Shown here one piece after another: positions 21,538 through 31,251 of a stretch of 64,000 nucleotides of DNA (its first letter is position 1; each line of letters starts with the position of its first letter). Where the stretch lies: positions 666,085 to 730,084 of the forward strand of contig CACVBU010000250.1 in assembly GCA_902728285.1 (NCBI GenBank), read 5' to 3'. The translations under genes were made by a program, and so were the position numbers. This DNA is from Clytia hemisphaerica (lineage: Eukaryota > Cnidaria > Hydrozoa > Leptothecata > Clytiidae). The notes under the pieces were generated by a model that did no database searches, was not told the origin of the DNA, and saw only the letters and a program-made list of their open reading frames with translations.

Positions 21538-22004
21538 TGTAAAAAAATGGCTCGAGAAACAAAACGCCTACTTTTTACGCGCCAAAATTTTTTGACTCGT
21601 CTGCACTCTACGGATGTCAGATGAACTAACTAAAACATCTATTTAAAACATCCAAAGATTACACCAAAGTCCATAAAAAAGTTTGCATGCATTATCATGA
21701 CCAACCATGTTTTCTTGGAAAATGAACTTGCCTCTGTTTTCTTCTTTTTCATGTTTTCATGTAACAGAAAGCCCTATCTTCACTAGCAAATGGAGGACTA
21801 TCCTATTTTTGCTTTAGAATTGCTCAACACCGTGTAGATTGGCCCTTACGGTTTTAGCGAAGTGAGCGCAAGCAAGCGGACTGCATTCTCTTAAAGAGAA
21901 TGCAAATCGCGTTAGGCAGACCAGGCTGTAAATCAGAACATAAAATATCTAAAACTAGACTGTGAAATAATTTACAGCCTGGATATCCAGGCTTCATTTA
22001 GAGT

Positions 22005-23136
22005 TGCTTGTAAAAAGTCTAATTTCTTTGTAATATGACTTACGCGGACGGTGGAAAGACGGCAAGATGAAAGAATCCAAAATGAATAGAAAACAAAAGA
22101 TTTTTAAGAGCCATTGTATGAAGTTCTTGGTCTATCTATTTTAAGTCGTTGCTCAAACATAAAAATATCACTTGTTTTCATAATAAGTAAATGTTATAGA
22201 AACTTTTTTTCATACAATTAGTTTTCCAAAAGTGTATGGCTTCCCCGCAACGAGTCTATAAATTTCTGCAAACCCCCTGGTTTTTGCTCACTTTATTACG
22301 CGCGTGATATGAACAGGGCCTTATAGCGCTATAAACAAACGATTTCATTGGTTGATTTTTGTTGGCAGATCACGTGACAAAATTCTTGATTGAAGCGAGC
22401 GGGAGTTGTGGTCATACGTCGCATGATTTTTTCGCGTGTTTTGATTTAGAAAAATTTAGAACGTTTGACCACTTATCAATGTTGTGATTTTTCTTGCGCG
22501 GATTTCTGTTCAGAGCTAAAATATGGTTTGTGTGGGATCGATGGTGGGACAGCTGTGATGGGGACAAACACAAATATATCAAAAAACATGCACACACACA
22601 ACACAAACCCTAAGTCCCAGACTAGTGACTGGCATAGTGACTTTCCAGGTGTTTAAGGGCCCACACTCAGTTGCCTTCGGAAAACATAACAGAAAAAGGA
22701 ACCCACCAGCAGCTTCCAAACAAATAACAGACAACAAACAGACACTACAACAAAATACAGTACAAAAGGGAAAAAAGACACACTGTACCAACTATCCCAC
22801 ATACACTACAGGTTTTTTTTATTTTATTTAATAATTATACCTCTCCACTTAAAATTTAGTGGGCAAAATCTTTACACATTTGTTAAAATAAACTTTGCGA
22901 GTACGTTCGGTAATCACTGTCGCTCACCCGAATGAAAAGATGAAAATTGGTTGAAAATCCTCAAAATTTGTATAGTGGAGTACAAAAATTTTCTAAATTC
23001 AAATTTGGCTAGAAACTGCAGAAAAAAGGACTGCCAAAATAGAAATTGAAAGATGATTGGATAAAAGAACTCTCAGGTGGCTTGTGAATTACCTACTAAG
23101 ATAAAATTTTGTATATTATATATATTTATTTTAATT
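22005..23136. other. Non-coding interval
   Basis: No recognisable gene. Contains a short CA-rich tract near 22590 and TATA-rich sequence near 23110. The small open frames here lack domains. Confidence 0.4.
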
Positions 23137-24387
23137 TTAATACTTTATTTCTAGAAATTTTTGTATATATTTACTAATTATCTTTAATTTGTCGATGTTT
23201 TCCCCGTCTTTTACATCTTCAATTGTGAGTTTCATACTATTTTCAACATTTTTGCATTGAAATAAATCTTCCGTAGATAGACTCATTCCACATTTTTGAC
23301 AGTTCATTTCGATATTTTTCATCATTCTAAAGTTTTCCCCTATTGGTAGCATATTCAATCTCGTTTCCATAATACATTTAGCATCTCCGTGTTTGAGTTT
23401 CGTTACGTAACTCTTTTTCTTCCAATTTGTGAGGAACCTTGATTTCGTTTTCTCACTCTCAACAATTCTCTGGGTCATTATATTTTCGAATGCGGTTGTG
23501 ACTATTTGTTTCCATTCATTCTTCGTTTGATTTTTTGCTGCACTTCTATTTTAAGTTCGTTGGATATTTCGTTTATTTGCCACCACCAGCTGTTCTCATT
23601 TTCTGTATTTTCTTGTTCTATCAACAGCTTTTTCGCCAATCTTCCATCATCTGAGTGTATGAGGTCGTGGTACAGTTATAATTTTTTTATTCTTATCTGT
23701 ATTGAAATGGGGTATATTCCCAATTCACTTAGACAGGCCTCATATGGCGTTGACGTTTTCATCCCATAGATTCTATAAAGTGAATCTTTTAAGATTTATT
23801 CGATCTGCTTCTCCTCTGCGTTTGTCATTTTGGACCACGTTTCGGTCCCGTACATTATTATTGGTATCAGTGTTGTTTTAATTAATTTTTCCGCAACTCC
23901 GTTTCTTAGAAACCTCGCTTTTTTAGAGTGTTGTTGTATTGAAAGGGTGACCCCTCTTGCTTTGCTCTCCTTCTTTTTGATGGTGTCTTGGTGATCTCCA
24001 CTCTCGTTTAACGATTTCGCCTAAGTACTTGTATTTCTCGCATCTCTCAATTTTTCCTCTTTTTACCTTGAGTTCGATTGTTTCATTGTCAGCTTTTTTG
24101 GTTTCTCCAATTTTCTGATAATTGCTTTTTTCATGATTAAAAGTCATTTTCTTTATGCTTTCCATCCTTTTTGCAATTTTCGACTACTTTGGACATTTCG
24201 TTTTTCCTCCTCCTGCGCAAATATCATCTACGTATACTAGCGGTTCTACATCTACGTTTTCGTATTTTATGCATACCCGCTCGCTAATTTTGTTCACTTT
24301 TTCTGTCGTTATCGCGCACAGCGTTAAAGGTGAAACAAACATTTGTAACAAACAACATCTCACACGAAAATAGAAAAAATCACACAA
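23137..24387 (-). pseudogene. LINE reverse transcriptase C-terminal relic
   Basis: Three minus-strand frames line up in order. 24184-24387 holds PLVYVDDICAGGG, the RT palm YVDD. 23923-24165 holds KKMTFNHEKSNYQKIG and KYKYLGEIVK, the thumb-side motif of non-LTR RTs. 23137-23478 holds GDAKCIMETRLNMLPIG and CQKCGMSLSTEDLFQC, a C-terminal zinc-binding end. Frames are broken by several shifts and stops. The upstream RT and endonuclease are missing: the piece stops near 24390, shortly before the palindrome-rich element. The LINE clade is not assigned (not obviously the CR1-like type above). Confidence 0.7.
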
Positions 24388-24430
24388 AAACTGAAAAAAT
24401 AAAGTTGGACGCGAACCCGGTTCGGCGTGC

Positions 24431-26436
24431 CCACTGCACGAAATAAGGAGTTTACGCAGTTCCGTTTACCTCAGTAAACCCGTGCGCAAACCTTTGTAAA
24501 CATAATGTTTACAACGGGTTTACACTCTGCGTAAATACGAGGTTTCATTTCTGTTGTAAATGTCTAAAAGTGAACTCCCTGCATTGCGTAAATTGGATGT
24601 TTACAAACGAGTAAATATGAAGTTTCTGCATTTGTAAATGCGATCTTTACAAACAGTTGTTAATTTGGAGTTTACTGACTTGTAAATACGAGGTTTACAA
24701 TGTAAAAATTATTTTTCTGTCAGTGCGCATATGTGATATTTACAGTGCAGGAATTTGAGTTTTACGCATCCTTTAAAACAGGTAAAACTATATTCGCGCA
24801 TCTCAGTGGACACGTGATGATCTCGGAAGACCTCCCACAAGATGCCTGGCTAGGCGTCTTGAAGACTTCTGACAGACGTACTGAAATGAAAGACCTATCA
24901 GACGTCCCTGAGATGTCTTTCTGGATGGATGTCTGTTTGACGGATATTTGAGGTCGAAATGACGTTGAGTCTAGTCGATTAGACGTTCTGTTTTATTTAT
25001 TCAAATGACTTAGTTTAAACTATTAAAAATTACAAAAATATATTTCAAGGTCTTACAACCCAAAATTATCTCAGTTACTAATGAAAATTGTGTACCAAAT
25101 TTTTTTTTTGGTTAAGTTTGACTAAGTTTTTTAATGTTCCGATAGTTTATTGAAAGTTTTTTTACTACAGTATTGTACATGTTTTCTACCAGTTGAATAT
25201 GACAGGTCACAACAGCAAAGTGTTCAACCAATTGATTTCCAATGCAGTATTTCAACCACCTTGATAAAAGTTTTCGAATAATCAAAAAATAAGTCAATTC
25301 ATAGAATTCATCCTTTCGCAAATAAGCTTGAAAATTCATTTGATCTTTTACTTTTGTCTTATTTCTCATTGAAAATCAATCCAACATCATGTTTCGAAGG
25401 CTTCGAAGACCGCTTCCTCGAAGGTTTGCTTTTGTGATTCCAGGCATTGTGATTTTCCTTGAAGTTATGCTGATACAAGATTATATTCTGTTTTGTAATT
25501 CATTTCAACTCCATCAATTTTTATCTAAAAAAAGAAAATACATAAGAATATAAAAAAGATACAAAAAATCAAAATCAGTTTTCTACGAAAAGTTCTAGCA
25601 GCACACACTTCTTCAAACACAAAAACAAAAATCTCACAGAATTTGATAAGTTTTTCAGAGAGAGAGAGAAGAGAAAGCTTTTATTCAAATTCTTTATTTT
25701 GATTGGCTAAAAAGTTAAGAGACGTTAACAGCATGAAATTCCAAAGATTCCAGAGCCTTTTTAGAAATAATTTTGATGGACATATTTATATCAAAAATCT
25801 TCTTTTTTGATTATACAAGCGATTTTATAGATATCAAATTGAAATAACTTACCTTTAAATGTTGATGCATACTTTTCACACCCCGTTGGCTTCGTCACTT
25901 CCTTTGTTTACTAGGAACAGCTACACAATCTTTTATGTTGAACTTTTTCACAAGTGGGTGTTTTTCACACATTTCATAATAGCGCGCGTCTTTTTAACAT
26001 CATTAAAATACAAAACAAAAGCAAATTATGCCGCAATGAAGGTGTTATTGCGAAAGTTTAATTTTACAGTCCTGCGTAAAACTCGTTACTCTTTTTAACA
26101 AAATATAGATTGCGCAGAAGTGATATTTCTGCATGCGTAAACTTCAGATCAAGTTTACACTTGCACAGAGAAGATATTTCTGCATGCGTAAACTTCACAT
26201 CAAGTTTACGCTTTCGCAGAAGTGATATTTCTGCATGCGTAAACTTCACATCAAGTTTACACTTGCGCAGAGAAGATATTTCTGCATGCGTAAACTTCAC
26301 ATCAAGTTTACGCTTGCGCAGAGAAGATATTTCTGCATGCGTAAACTTCATAGAAGGTTTACGCTGTGTAAACCTTTAGTAAATATCAACTTTACAAAAA
26401 TGATAAAATGCGTAAACGTCTTATTTCATGCAGTGG
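24431..26436. mobile_element. 2-kb non-autonomous DNA element with 28-bp inverted ends and GTAAAC/GTTTAC palindromes
   Basis: 24431-24458 and 26409-26436 are inverted copies starting CCACTGCA(C/T)GAAATAAG, with three mismatches. Both ends are crowded with GTAAAC, GTTTAC and TTTACG words that can pair with each other. The centre (24730-26090) has no recognised coding domain; the ORFs there look incidental. The right side carries a 54-bp array (26105-26365). A clear target duplication was not found. Confidence 0.6.
26105..26370. repeat. Tandem array, ~54-bp period, five units, each a hairpin
   Basis: Each unit reads GATATTTCTGCATGCGTAAA followed by CTTCACATCAAGTTTACGC(T) and GCGCAGA. GCGTAAACTT and AAGTTTACGC are perfect inverted partners around CACATC, so every unit can form a 10-bp stem. 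Alternate units (AGAAGTG / AGAGAAG) hint at a two-unit higher order. Confidence 0.85.
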
Positions 26437-26539
26437 CCGCGACGGGAGGACCGCACAGGGAAAAGAAAAGTAGGAAAGTAGGAAATGAATGACTCCGATG
26501 CTAATGCTAATTCTTTAGACATGAAAAAAATAAAAAAAT

Positions 26540-26960
26540 AAAAAACACACACACACAATACGGTTAGTGTAAAACGCAGGTCACAGGTCAACAAAGTGCA
26601 GACCATTATGACGTGCCGCGCGTTGCAAAATTAAAATAACGAAAGGGGGGGGAAATGAGCTAGATCTTCGCTTCATCGCGTAAATAATTTTTAATTTTTC
26701 GCTTTAATAGTTTCAACCTTTCGCGTCAATAATTTCTAACTTTTCGCTTCAATGTATTTAACACTTTCGCGTCAATAACTTCCAACTTTTCGCTTCAATA
26801 TTTTTTGAACTTTTCGCTTCAATGTATTTTACTCTTTCGCGTCAATACGTTACAAATTTTCGCTTCAATATTTTTAGAAATTTCGCGTCAATAACTTCTT
26901 ACTTTCGCTTCAATATTTTAAGAAATTATTTAACATATTCGAGCAAAGTGCAATGCTCTG
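26540..26960. repeat. Degenerate TTTTCGCTTCAAT array, inverted relative to 46.95-47.4 kb
   Basis: Words such as AACTTTTCGCTTCAATA and TTTCGCGTCAATAA alternate every 30 or so bases. The left border (GGAAATGAGCTAGATCTTCG) and the preceding 80 bases match, in reverse orientation, the right side of the array at 46945-47430, so the two are inverted copies of one dispersed repeat about 20 kb apart. Confidence 0.75.
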
Positions 26961-27873
26961 TGTAGGGTAATCCTCAAATTTGGTTAGAAATTTATTGTTG
27001 TTGTTATGAATTTTTGTTGAAGTTGTTTTTAAACCGTATGATGAGGTCATTAGTTGAAGATGTCAGTCAACGAGGTTTTCGGCCCGGTTCGCTTCTATAT
27101 TTTTTTCACGTTTTTAACTTTTTGCTTCAATCTTTAATTCCTCTTCCCGATGCAACTAAGTATTTCTTAAACAACCCACGTACAAGTACTCAATTTACAC
27201 ATTCTATACAAGTTTTTCATCGCAGATTATTTGAATATATTTTGTCAAAAGTATAAGGTTGCAGGGTGACGGGTCTCATAGTTCGCACCCCCCCCCCTTT
27301 AAAAAGGGGGGGGGTAGCGATGTTCAGAAAATCTCAGAAAGGGGGGGTTCATCTAGAAAGGGGGGGGTAAGATGTCAGTGGTATGTTTTTTTTGTGTTTT
27401 TCCAAATTAGAAGTTTTATTTTTAATTTACAATGCAACGTCTTCTTTATTAATTGTTTAGTATGTTTGAAACATTCGATTCAAAATGATTCTATTTTTTT
27501 CGCAATGCAGTGTGTTCTATTTTCTTTTGTTTAGAATTTTCAAAACATTCAATACAAAATGGTACCATTCTCTGAGAAGTTTGTTTGTCTATATATTTGA
27601 AATCAAGAATCTGTGATGACTGGAAACATGCTATGACTTTCTACTCTCTCTGACTTGTTCATGTTTTTCTTTTATATATTGTTTATACATCTATGACTTG
27701 TTGTTTACAGATCAAGCGTTTGAGAAAAGAGTGTAAGACTGTGATAAGATAAGACAAAGTGAAAGATAATCATCAAGTTTGTTACTCATTATTAATCAGT
27801 CATTTTTATTGTCTATTTTAGTGAACAAATTAAGAAATGAGATATGAAGAATTAAGTTAAATAGAAAGCTATA
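26961..27873 (+). other. Upstream region of the hAT gene with G/C tracts
   Basis: Contains CAGGGTGACGGGTCTCATAG (27262), which resembles a hAT terminal repeat, then C10 and several G7-G9 runs (27290-27370). A possible partner on the right (near 38475) is weak and no 8-bp target duplication was found, so the element's ends remain open. TATA-like words near 27675 could serve the hAT promoter. Confidence 0.35.
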
Positions 27874-27910
27874 ATGCCTAAGGCTAAAGATCTAGCACCA
27901 CTTACCGGAT

Positions 27911-28059
27911 ACTTAAACACAAAAGGCTATAGGCAAGGATAGGTAGAAAGCACACAGATATGTCTACATGGTATTTTCAGTTCTTGACGGAATAAACACT
28001 GTGAAAACGGCACAGACAAAATATGTACAGGAATATAAACTAGGAAAATAAAACAAATG
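27911..28059 (-). repeat. Ngaro split repeat B2
   Basis: 149 bp, matching B1 at 28445-28593 base for base as far as I can read. It forms the 3' terminus of the element, starting on the plus strand with ACTTAAACACAAAAGG next to the target base T (27910). Confidence 0.9.
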
Positions 28060-28279
28060 ATTACAGGAGAACAGTATAGTAAATAATGACACAATACAAA
28101 CATATAGGTATATAAAATCAATGAGCCAGCAAATGGCAAATACATAGTATAGACTGTAAAAGAAACGGTTCACATAAAGAAAATCTAAGAAAAATATCAA
28201 TATATTCGGTGTCCTAAGCATTAAATGAAATTGGACCTAGGAAAGCTTCCACCAAGATGCTGGGGAGGGAGGCGGAGCA

Positions 28280-28444
28280 AAAAACAGCAGTCTGCACTGA
28301 AGAACTGAAGAACTGAAAAAGGCCCATGTGGAAAATCTGAGGCCTTATAAGGGGCATGAAAGTGAGGCTAAATCAAGAGTCCGGATTAGGACCAAAACAA
28401 ACCAATTGCATCTAAACCCTGATATACAAAAACATATATCAGAC
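28280..28444 (-). repeat. Ngaro split repeat A2
   Basis: 165 bp, matching A1 at 32701-32865 except for a noted AGGGGCATG versus AGGGACATG difference. It directly abuts B1, as in other Ngaro elements. Confidence 0.9.
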
Positions 28445-28593
28445 ACTTAAACACAAAAGGCTATAGGCAAGGATAGGTAGAAAGCACACAGATATGTCTA
28501 CATGGTATTTTCAGTTCTTGACGGAATAAACACTGTGAAAACGGCACAGACAAAATATGTACAGGAATATAAACTAGGAAAATAAAACAAATG
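28445..28593 (-). repeat. Ngaro split repeat B1
   Basis: 149-bp partner of B2, lying just after the recombinase stop codon in element orientation. Confidence 0.9.
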
Positions 28594-28612
28594 TCCAAAT
28601 CCAATGTGTGTA

Positions 28613-29610
28613 TTAGTTGTTAGATAGAGAAGAAATATATGAAGAAATAGAATGCTGGGCATGCAAACGCTGCGACAAGGGCATATGTAGGTAAAGATAC
28701 ATTGCATCAGACTTCCAGTCACCCATAACTGCAATGGAGTCAAGAGGCACACCAGCCTCCAAAGCAAAGGTAGCCCCACCACGTCTGAATGAGTGTGACC
28801 CATATTGACGGTGTGAGAGCCCAGAACGTGAGAGGTGTGCTTGAAGAATGTACATGAAATCCCGGTAAACAAAAACTCGGTTAGCCCCCAGGTAGGAATC
28901 CCTCCAACAAAAAGCTTGATCACATGGGAGGGCCCCTGGGGTAAGGGAGAAGGCATGTGAAACTGCTGAAACAGGACAGAGGTGAGACGAAGGCATCGCC
29001 ACCAGTGGTATAGTAACAGTGCGTTGACCAAACTGGATAGTCTTGCTCCATCTCACCCTGATGTGGATCTCAGAATCCAAAAAGGTAAAATCATCCCTGG
29101 TGAGAAAAGTGTCTGGGGAAAAATCCTTCTGGGAAACGGGTAAAAGGTGACTCTTCCGAAAAAGCCCAAAAAAGGAAACCAGACATAGAGCCCAAAAGGA
29201 AGCTTGTTTACTATCCCGCAGGTTGAGCTGGGAGTGAATGAAAGAAAGAATCTCAACCGTGATGGGAAGCTTGGGGACGGGAGGGACACCCTTGGAGCGC
29301 TTGATACCCTTCAACACAGAGGACAGGAAAAAATTATCAAGAAGAGGGTTGGGGAATCCCATCTCACGATGCAGGAGGCCAACAATGTTCAAATATATAC
29401 AAACAGACTGAGGTAACAGGAAACGGGCTAGATACGCAGCATACATGCAGAGGTGCACACATTTAGCAGGAGCTGGCGATAGATCAAGCATATTGCAAAA
29501 CTGAAGATAGACCTTGCGGTGAGTACGGTAGGCCTTGCGGGTATTGATAGCATAGGTGGCTTCACGATAGAACTGCACATCTGCCAGCAGCGAAGACGCA
29601 AACTCTAAAA
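28613..29610 (-). CDS. Ngaro tyrosine recombinase
   Basis: About 320-aa phage-integrase-fold recombinase that would insert the circular cDNA. The N-terminal SAM-like part (TRKAYRTHRKVYLQFCNML) is followed by the catalytic domain. The GLFRKSHLLPVS region holds the first Arg, SHSFRRGGATFALEAG is the HxxR box, and MGDWKSDAMYLYL carries the Trp and the nucleophile Tyr. The frame is open upstream of the apparent start (GATGTGCAG is not ATG) and overlaps the end of the RT frame at -1. The RT stop lies in GCT TTT TAG, so translation may depend on a slip on the T5 run, or on a separate start. The stop is 20 bases before repeat B1. Confidence 0.85.
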
Positions 29611-31251
29611 AGCAGAGTGAAGACGTGAGCCGGAGCCATGCAAGCCAAGAAGAAAACAGAAACAGTTCACAGACATGTGCCAGACAACATTATCAGTGGA
29701 AGCAGATTGACCAAAATAGTCACAAAGATACTGGAGAAAGGCTGCAAGATGTGCATGCTCATGGAGTCGAGATACATGATCAGCAACAACATTTTGGACT
29801 CCCGGCACATGAAAAACTTTTAGGCGAAAGTTATAGCTGGCAGAACACCAGAACAGACGTCTGAGGTAAGTCATCATGAGCGGGTTGCGAGATGATCCCT
29901 TATTCAACATCCCAACTGCAGCCGTGTTGTCACAGTAAATATGGACAACCTTATTACACAGGTAAGGTGCCCAGCGTTCCAAGGCAAAAACAATGCAAAG
30001 CGCTTCCTTGTAGTTGATGTGCAAGCCTGCCAGGGCAGGAGCATCAACCAACAAGTTAGAATAGAACCAGTCATTTTCAAAAACTGCTCCGATGCCAGTT
30101 GTACAGGCATCCGTGTGGATGTTGGTAACAGGTCTAGTGTCATGAAAGGAACACTGACCATTAAAAATCTCAAGAAAATCTAACCACCAAGAAATGTCCT
30201 TAAAAAACTCCTCACTCAACAAACACTTGGATGACTGTTTCCGTAAGGAGCCCATAAGGTCAAGAATACGACGCAAAAAAGTTCTTCCCCCATAAATAAC
30301 TTTACAAGCCCAGTTAAGACGGCCAGCAAGCTGTTGTAGCTGCCTCTTTGATGCACGAGCTCGGGACTGAAAAGACAGAAGTGCATCTTTCAGATCACCT
30401 AGCTTTTTGACTGGGAGCGAGAGAGTCAAAGAGGTGGTGTCAATCTCAACTCCAAGAAATACCAGTCTTGTGCATGGTGGGACAAGCTTAGAGGGGCTGA
30501 TGGTAAAACCTAGGGAAACCAGAAGGGAGGAAAGAGTATCAAAGGCAGCTTGACATTCATGCTGAGTTCTACCAATGACCAAGAAATCATCAAGATACAC
30601 TATGATCAAAGGGTAGCCTCTTCTCTGCATCATACGTCTGACACTCTGAGTTAAACGATGAAAAATACCAGGGGCACTGCGTGCGCCAAAAGGGAGACGT
30701 GTGTCTTTTAGATACGTGTAATGGCTATCCCCACTAAATTTCCACTTCAACCCGAGAGCATCTCGGTTAGAAGGATGGACTGGGACAGATCTATACGCAT
30801 GTCTCAAATCTATCTTAGCGATGAAGAAATCCTTCCCTATCAACCTGCAGGCGTCATCTAGGGTCTGGAAAGATTGCTTCTCAATATCGATGTAAGAATT
30901 AACGCCCATACCGTGGGGCATTGAACAGTCATGGATCAAACGGAGATCCTCAGAATCAGGCTTTGGAACTGCTCCAAGTGCGCTGACTATCACAGGCTTT
31001 TCAGTAGCAATAATGTAGTTTCCGGCCGCAAGTTCTTCAAGGATAGTGGCTTCAACTTTCCCTTTAGAACTCTGGCCAATAGCAGAATTGTAGTTATCCA
31101 TCTCCGCAGGGCTGATTGAAGCATCTGCTGGGAGCAATTGAAACCCATTGACCACACCATCAAATAAAAATTGACGGTCCGGATCATTTTGGAGTTCTTT
31201 GTCCCAAAGTGCAGAATCAAGCGGAGAAGGACCAGGTTCAGAAGAAAAGAG
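29605..31251 (-). CDS. Ngaro reverse transcriptase-RNase H
   Basis: RT motifs in order: VPKPDSEDLRLIHDCSMPHG, FIAKIDLRHAYRSVPVHP (first catalytic Asp), LPFGARSAPGIFHRL, VYLDDFLVIG (YLDD active site) and LVFLGVEID. RNase H follows with THTDACTTGIGAVF, YKEALCIVFALERW (Glu), IYCDNTAAVGML (Asp) and VVADHVSRL. The enzyme copies the element RNA into circular cDNA. The frame is continuous with gag across a single TGA (31252-31254); there is no ATG near the start, so the protein is probably made as a gag-pol fusion by readthrough, or this TGA is a mutation. The upstream linker reads SSEPGPSPLDSALWDKE. Confidence 0.9.
   Translation of the reverse strand, partial: LFSSEPGPSPLDSALWDKELQNDPDRQFLFDGVVNGFQLLPADASISPAEMDNYNSAIGQSSKGKVEATILEELAAGNYIIATEKPVIVSALGAVPKPDSEDLRLIHDCSMPHGMGVNSYIDIEKQSFQTLDDACRLIGKDFFIAKIDLRHAYRSVPVHPSNRDALGLKWKFSGDSHYTYLKDTRLPFGARSAPGIFHRLTQSVRRMMQRRGYPLIIVYLDDFLVIGRTQHECQAAFDTLSSLLVSLGFTISPSKLVPPCTRLVFLGVEIDTTSLTLSLPVKKLGDLKDALLSFQSRARASKRQLQQLAGRLNWACKVIYGGRTFLRRILDLMGSLRKQSSKCLLSEEFFKDISWWLDFLEIFNGQCSFHDTRPVTNIHTDACTTGIGAVFENDWFYSNLLVDAPALAGLHINYKEALCIVFALERWAPYLCNKVVHIYCDNTAAVGMLNKGSSRNPLMMTYLRRLFWCSASYNFRLKVFHVPGVQNVVADHVSRLHEHAHLAAFLQYLCDYFGQSASTDNVVWHMSVNCFCFLLGLHGSGSRLHSAF

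Larger units (their letters stand above)
18986..21994 (-). mobile_element. RT-less LINE ('half-LINE'), flanked by a 10-bp direct repeat
   Basis: CATTTAGAGT occurs at 18976-18985 and 21995-22004, directly flanking a 3,009-bp unit on the minus strand. Both ends carry AGCCTGGATATCCA(A/G)GCT, a near-palindrome. Inside are a 5' leader, ORF1 (20524-21537) and an ORF2 that holds PHD and endonuclease domains but ends about 90 bases before the 3' border with no reverse transcriptase. Intact ends and a target-duplication-like repeat suggest that the deleted form itself was mobilised, as for mammalian HAL1 half-LINEs. The palindromic ends leave open another transposition route. Confidence 0.55.

Noticed and set aside
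24733..24951. 72-codon plus-strand frame as a gene
   Set aside because: Low-information sequence with repeated GACGTCT-like words inside a non-autonomous element.
26064..26379. Repetitive peptides on both strands of the 54-bp array (KFTHAEISSLRK, SSLHLHREDISACV)
   Set aside because: They merely mirror the tandem repeat; no start context or neighbouring exons.
28498..29031. 177-codon minus-strand frame overlapping the recombinase
   Set aside because: It is an alternative frame of the recombinase gene and runs into repeat B1; no domain.
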